Assembly: GCF_010389155.1 (NCBI RefSeq)
Contig: NC_057769.1
Location: 14,384,735 to 14,448,734, forward strand
DNA length: 64,000 nt
Reading direction: 5' to 3'
Origin: Erigeron canadensis
Taxonomy: Eukaryota > Streptophyta > Magnoliopsida > Asterales > Asteraceae
Shown: in pieces, positions 37,644 through 47,521 of the stretch
Numbering within the stretch: position 1 is the stretch's first letter
Layout: each line of letters starts with the position of its first letter
The notes under the pieces: model-generated
What the model saw: the letters and a program-made list of their open reading frames with translations, nothing else
What the model was told of the DNA's origin: nothing
The model's database searches: none
Position numbers and translations under genes: made by a program

Positions 37644-38366
37644 TTACAATAAACCCTCACACAGTCTTTTCAACCCCGAATTCGCACGGTTCCAAAACGT
37701 TTTAACAAATGACTTGTAACTCTTCAAATAATCGTTCACTACAAACACAAATACAACCCCATGAACCCAAGAATGAGTAGCAACAAACCCAACAATCATA
37801 AACCCATATGCAGTAGCCAATCCCCCAACAAGATACACCAATGTACTTGCATCTTGATGGTCAAGATCAAACCTTTTTAAAAAGAAATCAAAATCAGTTT
37901 CATTCTGAGACAGCTCATCATCATTTTGCACAAACCCACTAATATTTTCTTCTTTTTCAACAATCTTGATTGTTTTAAAAGACATTTTGCACAGACCCAC
38001 TAATTCCATTATCTAATACAAATTAAGAAAATATAATTGGGGTTCAGAGGAACCAAGTATAAGTAGAGCATCATTAAATTGTGGCTTTATAAAGTTACCA
38101 CCAAGGAAGCAGTGATCAAGTTCTTCATCGCTGGAAAAGAAATCATCATCTAGGGTTTCGACCCGGGTGAGCTGCAGAAAGGGACGGTGCCGTTGCCGCT
38201 GCCGGAGATTATAGGTGATTGATGGTGGTGGTGGTGTTGGGTTTGGTGGAAGATGAATTCTTGAAATGAGGGTTTGTACGGATGGATCATTATCAACGAA
38301 GGAAATAAGGGAATGAGTGGCGGTTTCAATGTTAACGCGAATCGAAAGTAGAAACCAAAGATTATA
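37644..38366 (-). pseudogene. Captured host gene fragment, probably membrane protein
   Basis: Two minus-strand frames, upstream 38013-38366 and downstream 37644-38009, look like real protein. The first has a Pro/Arg-rich stretch, then ETLDDDFFSSDEELD, an acidic conserved-looking motif. The second has two hydrophobic segments (STLVYLVGGLATAYGFMIVG, then VHGVVFVFVV) likely to cross a membrane. They may be two exons or one frame broken between. The 5' end is cut at 38366 by the nested MITE, and nothing upstream within the TIR continues it. I do not recognise the family. Confidence 0.45.
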
Positions 38367-38757
38367 GGGTAACACTCAAGTGAGAACACTTTTAAAATAA
38401 GAATGGTAAGAACACTTAAAAACATCATTTTGATACATTAAAAGTCTATAAAACTAACATAGTGTATAACTAATTATCATTATTTAAGTATTTAACAACA
38501 CATTGATTCGTCAAAATCGAAAAAATCACGTTTTTTGTTTTGTACATCCATCTTGGATGCATATTCATCAAAATGATGCATCTAACAAAAAATGTGATTT
38601 TTTCGATTTTGACGGATCAATGTGTTGTTAAACACTTAAATAATGATAATTAATTATGTACTATGTCAGTTTTATGGACTTTAATGCATCAAAATGTAGT
38701 TTTTAAGTGTTCTCATTTGTTCTCATTTTAATTTGGTTCTCATTTGATAGTCACCCC
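38367..38757. mobile_element. Nested Mutator-type MITE with 9-bp TSD
   Basis: Starts GGGTAACACTCAAGTGAGAA and ends with the complementary GTTCTCATTTGATAGTCACC, and much of the interior folds back. It is flanked on both sides by AAGATTATA (38358-38366 and 38758-38766), a perfect 9-bp target duplication. It is inserted inside the captured gene fragment. Confidence 0.88.
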
Positions 38758-38992
38758 AAGATTATATACGTATATATGTATATATGTATTTTCTGTTTTA
38801 ATCAATGCGACATAAGCAAAATCGATGACGTGGCACTTAACGGATAATTGGCGTAAAAAACTAACGATGTTTCCCTTATTAGGAAATTTATGAAAACTTG
38901 ATCCTTTCAATAGACGAAAACAAAATAGGTTCTCTTTTTTAGAAATTTTAAGTAAATAGGTTACCTTTTTATGTATTTTTTCCAAAAAACTT

Positions 38993-39772
38993 TATCTCGT
39001 ATATAAAACATTAAAATTTCATGACTGCGATTTTTCTTCATTGACAATATTAATAGACTTGCACCAGATATCCCATTAGTAGGCACCCATCTCTAATTAA
39101 CATGATTCATTAGGATGGATTTTTGAACTTTAGAGTTAGTTAATCGTTAAATAAGTATAACTACACTAGATCACAAAAAATATCACTTGACAAAAGAATT
39201 TTGCAATAAAAAAAACACACCAATAACGTAAAACAAACTATCTAATGCTTTAATATTTTACCATAATTAGTCCACTTATAAACCCACCAGTTCGACATTT
39301 GTAATTAAAAGAACCCTAGTGGAATTTTTATTGTGGATCCCTCAATTGGAAAGGAACAAACTCTGGTAACACATTTGATTCTTTCACTGGCTAGTAACTA
39401 GTAAGAATGATGGGCCATGTTATATTTCAACCAGGGTAACTACATATAACTAAGAAAGTATAAGTAAAACTTTCTATATATGATTACCTTTCAACCAATT
39501 ACGGTCTTTATGTCTCACATCTTTATACTTGATCGAATCTTCTCAACTTCGATCTTGTTAATGTAATGTGTTTCACCAGATATTTCAACATTAGAAATTC
39601 TCAAGTCTAGGATTCAAATTAGACTTGGTCGCTATTGTGGGTTCATCAGCGAACCATCAGTGAGTCCAGGGACTCTTTGTCAACTCTTCATTATCCAAAT
39701 TGCGTGTCTAAGCTGGATGAATTTAAACAAGAAGAAGACGAAAGACAATACGGTGATTCTAAGTGTTTTATC
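38993..39772. other. Intergenic, nothing recognised
   Basis: AT-rich first half. 39520-39770 is of normal composition but has no ORF and no similarity that I recognise. Confidence 0.5.
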
Positions 39773-40061
39773 CATTCTAAAGGTATTTTTCATGGTTTAG
39801 GATGAGGATGTCTACACTTTTTTTCAGCCAGAACCTCCAACTCTAGTGAGATCAAGCTTATCAAGACAAGTTAACAAAATATCTTTAGATTACAACGGAT
39901 CTGGGGGACTAAGCATTAGAAAAGCTAATCCGTTTTTAGCTTTAATGATGATATTACTAGCAATGGGATGGGTATAAGAATAGTAGCGCGCCATCGATAC
40001 TCGATCTCAATAGTAACCATTACTTCTTTTGTGCTATTAAAAGAAAATGTTTCGGTGCCAG
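39773..40061 (+). pseudogene. Duplicated last exon of TPS1 (plus a little intron)
   Basis: Aligns with 29954-30257: about 33 bp of intron 16, the AG acceptor, then most of exon 17. It has scattered substitutions, an 8-bp loss near 39940 and frameshifts, so it is not coding. Having intron sequence, it came from DNA or unspliced RNA, not mature mRNA. It is fused on the right to a copia aORF remnant. TCCATTCTAA stands at both edges (39771-39780 and about 40067-40076). Confidence 0.85.
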
Positions 40062-41487
40062 TCCTGTCCATTCTAATGATGATTCTAGCAGTGATGGTGA
40101 TGAAGATCCTTACAGATCTCATGCTTTCACCAGAGTTGGATCTATGATGGTTCCTAGACCTACTAAGGCCACTCAAGGAAGAAGAAGAAGAACAACAAGA
40201 GATGATGATGACGTAGATTGGGAGCCAGAGCAGCCCATACCTAAAAGAAGAACACTTGTCAGGGAACAAGAAGCTTCAGCTGCTGCTGGTGTCTCTCAAA
40301 ATGTTCCAAGGGTTGTTGTTCCTAAGATTACACAGTCAGAGTCACAACAAAGAGTTACTGAAGAGGCAACTTTTAGCCTTGCTGATCTGCAGAGACAATT
40401 ATCTGAGCAGAGGGAACAGCATGAGAAGGCTATGAACGAAATGAGAAGCCTGATCAGGGGTTTGGTTGATGATATGCTGCTGCTGGTGTCTCTCAAAATG
40501 TTCCAAGGGTTGTTGTTCCTGAGATTACACAGTCAGAGTCACAACCAAGAGTTACTGAAGAGGCAACTTTTAGCCTTGCTGATCTGCAGAGACAATTATC
40601 TGAGCAGAGGGAACAGCATGAGAAGGCTATGGACGAAATGAGAAGCCTGATCAAGGGTTTGGTTGATGATATGAAAGTTGTTGGTGACAGGAACAGAGCT
40701 CTTGAACGTAAGTTGGCAAGGCCGAAGTGGTGGTGTCCAAAATACATAAGAAGTATTTGGCTCTAGATGAGAAGGCTGTCAGGATGGAAGATGCATTGAA
40801 GAAAGGCATTAAAATTGCTGAAGACAAATTGCATAAGTTCATCAACAACTATCTCAAGGTTAGAGCTGAGAGAGACATTTTGGGTTGCAGAGGTGATGAA
40901 CTAGCTAAGGCAAGGCATGATGATGATCAGAATGAAGATCCTGATGCTGCCAGAGCTACTCGAGAGCTTGGAGGAGGTTCTATCTTCAGAACAGAGATTC
41001 AAGGTGAATCTAGCCACGATGGTGTTGCTGGCAAGGCTACCTCAGAAGCTCCACCGAGATGAACATGTTAGTTGAGTTTGAGGCACCTCAAACCAAACTC
41101 CTTACGGAAGATATTGACGCTAATAGATTGGGTAAGGGTTTGGTAGGGCAATCTGAAGCTGTTGCTCTTAATAAAGAAATTGCTAGTGCTCAGGATAGTG
41201 AGTCGACTAAGACCGATTCTACTACCAATACTTCTACAGAGTTAGATTTGCACCTAGTAATCGTGAATAGACTAGAGAAGAGATTGGGTTATGATCCACA
41301 TGCTCATATGAGAGCTAGAGCAGAGATTATAGATTGTGATGATTATTATGATCCAAGATCTATGAGGGATCAAATGAAGAATAGGTTATGGTTAACTCAT
41401 ACTCCTTCAGAATCAGAGTCAGATTCGAATTTTGAGAATGAGACTAAGACTGAGGGAGAGCAGAGAAAGAGTAAGAAGAAAAAGTAG
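40062..41487 (+). pseudogene. Remnant of a copia extra ORF (Cop1 aORF1 homologue)
   Basis: The C-terminal part of the same ORF type as 10204-12735. The stretch near 41200-41420 (LGYDPHAHMRARAEI.. DDYYDP, then ESESDS) matches 12560-12720 closely. Upstream it has a basic patch, a Gln/Glu-rich coiled-coil and then Lys-rich ends. A 197-bp tandem duplication (40279-40475 and 40476-40672) shifts the frame, and a further shift lies near 41060. The 5' part of the element is missing. Confidence 0.75.
40279..40672 (+). repeat. 197-bp tandem duplication within the remnant ORF
   Basis: Two nearly identical copies, first bases GCTGCTGCTGG. As 197 is not a multiple of three the second copy is out of frame. 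Few differences separate the copies, so it is recent relative to the element. Confidence 0.85.
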
Positions 41488-41562
41488 AAGAAGTAGATTG
41501 ATGACAAAGACAAGACGAAGACTTTTATTTTAACGTCTAGAAGCTATTGCCAAGGGGGAGTC

Positions 41563-41963
41563 TGTAAGTGCACGTCTCTGTCAATAGCAATCTAGATTGT
41601 TTGGACTTATATTGTAATATGTCTTTGTCATGTGATTGTCATTAATGAACTTTGGATTATGCATAGAATACTAGATTAAGTTTAAGTATTAAATATGTAA
41701 TTAATTCTGCTAAGTAAGAAATACGACCTCGTAATTGCAGGGTCAATTACGAGGCAACATATAGGAAATACGACCTCGTATTTGCCGGGTCAAATACGAG
41801 GCAGGTTAATAGGTCAAAGGTTGTTCTGCTATCCTGAAGAAGATCTGCGAGACAGCAGGTGATCTAGGGGCTTTCGTTGTAAATCACCACGTTATAGAGA
41901 GAGATTCCGCACCTCTGGATAACGGGATCAAACTATTAACGATTCGCGTCAAGGGGACTTACA
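41563..41963 (+). repeat. 3' LTR of the decayed copia element (Cop3)
   Basis: Preceded by PPT CAAGGGGGAGTC (41551-41562). Starts TGTAAGTGCACG and ends GGGGACTTACA, parallel to the Cop1 LTR (same start context, GATTCGCGTC and CTTACA end). 401 bp. It includes two perfect hairpins at 41727-41801. Confidence 0.75.
41727..41801 (+). promoter_or_regulatory. Paired 11-bp-arm hairpins in the Cop3 LTR
   Basis: Hairpin 1 (41727-41754): CCTCGTAATTG, loop CAGGGT, CAATTACGAGG. Hairpin 2 (41774-41801): CCTCGTATTTG, loop CCGGGT, CAAATACGAGG. The pair is spaced 47 bp, each preceded by AAATACGA. It occupies the same relative position as the paired palindromes of the Cop1 LTR, which also start CCTCGT. Confidence 0.8.
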
Positions 41964-42114
41964 TAAGACTGAAAAATGGCGGGGCCCACTGACAGCCTTA
42001 CCAGATCTCCCTAACTGGAGTCTTCGTCAGTGTTCTAGACCTTACAAGTCTGAACACTGGTTACGAGAAATTGACTTGTTTACCTTTACATGCTTTTACC
42101 CGGACAATCCAATT

Positions 42115-42426
42115 TGTTAGAAATTCAAAAATAGTGATAAATTGTAAATTAAATTAGTGGACTTACTTGTAGTTAGGTCATAGGTGAATGATTACTAAGG
42201 TTGAGGGGCTAATTGTGATAATTAGCATATTTGTGTATTTAGGTATAAATACCCTCATACCTTAGATAATCACAACCTTTTCCCATTCCATTTTCACATT
42301 TAATCAAATCAGACTTTCAACACACACACTTTCTCTCTCAACACACACACTTACACCAAGAACACACACACTACACAAATCCACCATTGTTAAGCTCGAA
42401 TTCAGGCGAGAAATCGTGTTATGACA
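42115..42426 (+). repeat. Cop2 5' LTR
   Basis: 312 bp, TGTTAGAAATTC..TTATGACA. TATAAATA at 42244-42251 is followed by CA-rich tracts. Confidence 0.95.
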
Positions 42427-42428
42427 TG

Positions 42429-42440
42429 TGGTATCAGAGC
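42429..42440 (+). other. Cop2 primer binding site
   Basis: TGGTATCAGAGC two bases after the LTR, the same initiator-Met tRNA type as Cop1. Confidence 0.92.
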
Positions 42441-42883
42441 AAACATCATTCTGGTATCGATCCATAACTGAATTCGATCTCAAGTTCATCAAAAATCAAA
42501 TTCGAAAACCGTTTTTCTATCCGTCCACTGTTTCATCATTTTTCATCGCTCAAATCACATAAAATCATAGATTTTTGTTCACCAATAGATTCCTGATAGT
42601 TTAAAACATAATCCTGTCAAGTTTCAAGTTCTAATTCAATCTATAACTCGAGATTGAATTTTTTAGTTTTTGGCGCTAAAACATGGGATTTTATTTTGTT
42701 GTGTTTTTTGCTGAATTTTGTTTAAGGATTTGTTGCGGAGGTGAAAACAAACATTTTGCAAGTTATTTCAAGTCATAACTCCCAGTGATTTGAAAGATAT
42801 TGAAGTTTTTAGAAGTTATCAATGGAGTTTTTGAAAATACCAGTTTTTATGATGAAGAAGATGATGCTAGGACGATTCTCACT

Positions 42884-43612
42884 AGGACGATCTTCATCAG
42901 ATCGTCTCAGTGCTTGATATTTCACTTTTCATACTTTAAGCTTTGTGGCTTGTAGGACGATCTCCTTGAGATCGTTCTGGCAAGTGGTTGTGGTGTGAAG
43001 TATTTGTTTATGGCTAATTAATCCGAAAGGATTGGTTTGGTCAATTCAAATACTTGAAAAGTATTTGATACTTGAAAATTTTGTGACAGAAAGCTAGGAC
43101 GATCTCCTCAAGATCGTCTCAGCTCACTGATTCTAGGACGATCCTGACAAGATCGTCCCAGTTTCTTTGAAAAGTTGTTGTGGTTTGGTTGATCATTTGA
43201 AGTTGTTGTGATTGGGAATCACACACTTCCTGGGTAACTAATCTCATTGATTGGTTTTGCTCAAATTTCTTTCAATCCATTTCATACTGAAACTCTGTCC
43301 AATTTTTACAAAAATACTTAGAAAATTTCTTCAAGTAATCAACTCTAGGACGATCTTCCTCCAAGACCGTCTCATTTCCAGAATTCCAAAACGATTCTCT
43401 CAAGATCGTTTCATTTCAATTCATTTCATTTCATTTCATTTCTTAAATTCAATTCCAAAACTTACTTCAATTTCAATTTCATTCCATACTTAGCCAATTT
43501 TCTATCAAAGTTTCCAAGACGATCTCATTCAAAATCGTTTCAACTGTCTTTCACTCAAGACGATCTTCATCCTAGAACGATCTTCTAGGACGATCTTTCC
43601 CTAGGTCGTTTC
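42884..43612 (+). repeat. Array of GACGATC..GATCGTC hairpins in the Cop2 leader
   Basis: Eight copies of AGGACGATCT, a short loop, then AGATCGTCT, at about 42884, 42954, 43096, 43135, 43347, 43388, 43515 and 43555. Spacing is irregular and unique sequence lies between. The last site is a doubled, partly decayed copy. All fall between PBS and gag ATG, so they would be transcribed and could fold in RNA as well as DNA. Confidence 0.85.
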
Positions 43613-43670
43613 ATTTCCAATTCTATTCAACTCTTATTTCAACTCAATTTTCAAATCAAATCAATTTCAA

Positions 43671-46600
43671 ATGGCTTCTCGTGAAGCATTGGCATTGGGT
43701 TCAGATACAAGACCTCCAGTTCTCTACCGTGGTTCTTATGGACTATGGAAAAAAAGATTTATGGACTATGTGGAATGTCAAACAAATGGTCACATGCTTA
43801 AAGATTCAATTCTTAATGGACTTGCAGTTCATCGCCATCCCACTACTAAGGAAATCCTCACTCTTGATCTTTTAAATGCCGAACAAAAAGATCGAACAAA
43901 CGCAGATAACAGAGCAAGATCATGCTTGTATCAAGCACTTCCCAATGAGATCTATGGCTCCGTTGATTCTTATGAGACAGCTAAGGAGATATGGGATGAG
44001 GTGGCAAGACAAATGGAAGGAGCTGACATGACTTCAACCATCCGATTGACCAATGTTTTGACTGAGTTTGACAACTTCAACAAACTGCCAAATGAATCTC
44101 TTGAAGATGTCTACTACAGATTCTGCAATGTTATCAATGAACTGAGGAAGAACAATGTCAAGAAAACAAAGATTGAGTTAAACATCAAGTTCATCAAAGC
44201 TCTTGGTCCAGAATGGGAAGATTTTGGAACTCAAATCAAGCAACATCAAAATCTAACCAAGTTCACCATTCATACTCTTTATGAATCCTTCAAGCTTAAT
44301 GAAAATCAAGTGTTAAGCAAAGCATCATCAAACAAAATGCCAGAAGTTGTATCTTCTGATCCTTTGGCATTGATTGTTGGGAAGAAGGTTTCGGAAGCTC
44401 TTAAGAGGCAAATGGTTGTTGTTTCTTCTTTAGATGAGGAGGGAGATGATATGATGGCTACAAGAGATGGTGTCTCAGATGAACTATATCAAGCTCTTGC
44501 CGCGGTAACTAAGCATTTCAAGAAGAAATTCTACAAAGCAAGGCCAACAAACAACAATCTCCGCAGTTCTTCTACAAGTGCATTTCCCAAGAAGGAACAC
44601 TATCATTCAAAGAGTTATGAGCAAGGTGAAGGAAGTGGATCAAAGCATGGTGAGAAGAAAGAAGGATTTGAGAAACAAGTTGTTAAGAAGGGTAAAACAT
44701 CAGACAAAAAGTGCTACAACTGTGGAATTCCTGGTCATTTTGCTATTGATGGCAAGCAACCTCGAAAGCGGAACTATGAGTACTACAAGCAGAAGATGCT
44801 TTTAGCAAAACAAGTTGAAGCTGGACATGCTTTGCTCGCTGAAGATGATAAATGGCTATTGCTCTCCGATGATGAGGATGAAGATCTCTCTGCTAATGTT
44901 TGCTTTATGGCGAGGTTGACCAAAGACAAAGCCCTTGAAGCAGAAAGCACTGATGATGAGTACCCGGATGATGAGGTAAATCTCGACTCTACTTTTTCAT
45001 TAATTAGAGACAAAGAGTCTTGTAGATTAGTTTTGTCAAACTTGACAACTCATATCAAATCTTTAGCCAACACAAACAAAAAGTTGAAAAATAGTATTTC
45101 ATTTTCTAAAAGTAAATTTTCAAAATTGTTTGAAGAATATTCAAAATTGCTTTTTGATTATGATACTACTTTTTGATTATGATACTATTAAACAAGATTT
45201 TCAAGCTTATAAAGACAAGATGTTGGTTAAAGAATGTGAGTTGAATGCCTCTCCTGATTCTAAGTTATTACAAAAATGTCATAATCTTGAAAAGACCATT
45301 CAAGATCTTGAAAAAGCCAATCAAGATCTTGAAATTCAAAAGACCAATGAATGGCTTCGGGCAAATGCTAGACAAATGGATGTTGATATTCTCAATAAGA
45401 AGCTTCAAGAAGCTAAACCAAACAATGTTGAACTCGAAAGGAAGATTTCTGACTTAAATCATAATTGTTTTTTAAAAGGCATTGAGATTGAAAATCTTGA
45501 AAAACAGATTAAGGAGTTTAAAAAGAATATACTTTTCTATCAATAGAAGTTATATAAAGTTGAACAAAACCCTATCTTGGATTTCACTGCCTATTTTAAC
45601 AAGTCAAAAATTGCAAAAGATGATCTTCTTCTCGGGTTGGGATTTGAGAATATCACACCATTGTAAAAAGCCAAGGATGAAATAGAACCTTTGTATGATG
45701 AAAAATTTCTTCGACTTGGTATGGTACAACAATTTATTCGTCCATTAGATAACGAATTTGAGACCGATGAAGTTGAGAAACCAAAAGATGAAATTTTGGT
45801 TAATTATGATGCTCTAAATGCTTCTTACGAAACAAAAGAGTCTTCAATTTTTAAATTGGAAGAAATTGCATCGAATTTTCAAAACCAAGAATCTGTCAGT
45901 CCTCCACCTAAACCAACTAAAATGTATATTCCATCAACATTTTTGGAAAAACAAATAGAAGGTTTACAACAAAAGGTGGATTCTCAACAAAAAGTCATTG
46001 ATCATCTCAAGTCTCAAAGTCCAAATTCAGAGGACAAATTGGTTGTTGTACATGCTAAGAAAGTTTGTGAGAATGCTTCTACTCAAACTGACCTAATTGA
46101 TTTAGTAGACCATTCAACCCAAACTACTTGTGTTTCATTTACAAATTCCTCCACTCAGACCTTGACTGATTCTCTTGAATGTACTTATCAAGATACAGCT
46201 ACTTCTATAGCTGATGATTATGTGCAATCTGATTTATCTTATGACGAACTTGCGCATAGTTTAGTTTTGGTATGGTACTTTTATAGGTTTTTCACATGAA
46301 ATACTCTTGATGAGTTAGTTGTTCACCCTAAGCTTAGTACTAGTATAGGTGTTGATACTTCTACTCAATTTTCTTGTAAAACCAAAGATGTGTCAGTTCA
46401 AGTTGACCTAATTTCCGAGACTACCTGTGATGTGAAGTTGGACACCAAGATTTCTAATTGTTCAAAACTTTTGAAAAAATCTAAAACAAATCACTCTCCA
46501 GTGAAATTTAATTTTCCAAATGATTTCACTAAAGATGATTTTGATAAATTCATGGAGGGAGAACATGTTTTTGATTCAGAAATAGAGAAAAAGATTGAAT

Positions 46601-47496
46601 CTACCAAAATCAAAGTTGAAACAAAAGACAAATCTAAACCTCAGAATCCAATTTTCAAAGCTCGAACTTCATACTACTCAAAGGAACGAGTTAAGACCAA
46701 ACTCGTCAAGACTGAACCAAAGACCATTAAGCTAGAACCAAAAGTTCCTACCCCGGTTAAACATGTCAAAAAGAAACAAGTTGAGACCGCACCCAAACCT
46801 AAGTACACCAAAGTGAAACTTCCGAAAGACTATCCTAAGGCTTCTCCATCTAACTCTCAATCTAGTTCTTTACCTAAGGTGTCTAAGTCTAGCTCAGTTT
46901 TGCTAACTAAGGATACATCAAATGGTACAACTAGATATAGAGATAGATATGGTTGGTTCTTCATTAAACCAAAGAAGCAAGAAGTTTCCTCACCTCCAAA
47001 AGCTCCTAACAAGATGAAAGTGTTTAATTCCTATCGTTCTAATCTTCTTAGTTTCAATTCAACAGGTGGAAAGAGCATAAATAGTGATACTAAATGGGTA
47101 GCTAAGTCATTAGTACCTAAGTTCACTAATGTTGAGAAAAAGAAGAAAAGGCGAAGGAGAAAGGCTGGTAATAAGAAGAAGAGTTTTTCTTTTAAGTCAA
47201 ACAATTCATCTTTTAAGTCATCTTTGTTAGACAATGTTAATGATGCCAAGACAAAGCCTTGTGAGCTTGTAAACAATGTTAAGTCATGTTCTCGTGTGGT
47301 TGGTGTGAATGCTTGTAGACATGTTATCTTTAATTCGCGTGTGAATGTTCGTACTTTTTATCCAAATGTGCTTGTTGATAATGTGCTTGTTAATGCTTAT
47401 GTTGATTCTAAAGCATGTTTGTATGCAGTTCTTAAGTTATACACCCTGCCTGTTTTAACTAACCGTCAAGGACCCGTTTTCAAGTGGGTACCTAAG
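43671..47496 (+). pseudogene. gag: Cop2 gag, broken
   Basis: Starts at ATG 43671 after an AT-rich leader. The first ~230 residues are a copia capsid region. The zinc knuckle at 44712-44753 has lost its last Cys (Gly codon GGC at 44751-44753). A 19-bp tandem duplication (45150-45168/45169-45187) shifts the frame. TAG 45544, TAA 45664 and TGA near 46297 follow. The second half encodes a long coiled-coil (about 45250-45530) and then STQT repeats (46078-46161), the core of dynein-light-chain-8 binding motifs, which Sirevirus Gag proteins are reported to bind. The end is Lys-rich. Confidence 0.85.
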
Positions 47497-47521
47497 GTCG
47501 GATAAATTTCTTTGATTGCAG
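47497..47521 (+). other. Cop2 gag-pol junction with stop
   Basis: After AAG (47496) comes GTCGGATAA.. ending TTGCAG at 47521. Pol continues in a different frame from 47522. The arrangement equals that of Cop1 at 3983-4029, but is only 25 bp. Confidence 0.4.

Larger units (their letters stand above)
37236..38983. mobile_element. Mutator-like foldback element with ~200-bp TIRs and captured gene
   Basis: The left end GGGAAAAATACATAAAAA.. (37236-37430) reappears inverted at about 38785-38983, including the inner GTTAAGTGCCACGT tract. Flanks ATAAAACTT (37227-37235) and AAAAAACTT (38984-38992) agree at 8 of 9 positions, as expected for a Mutator-type 9-bp duplication. No transposase is present. 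Inside are minus-strand gene fragments and a nested 391-bp MITE. A 613-bp relative with the same TIRs but no cargo is at 59879-60491. Confidence 0.75.

Noticed and set aside
38510..38630. Long hairpin as a microRNA precursor
   Set aside because: It is the centre of a MITE with terminal repeats and a 9-bp target duplication.
41727..41801. Hairpins as transcription terminators
   Set aside because: Plant pol II does not use such terminators and there is no T tract; they sit in an LTR upstream part.
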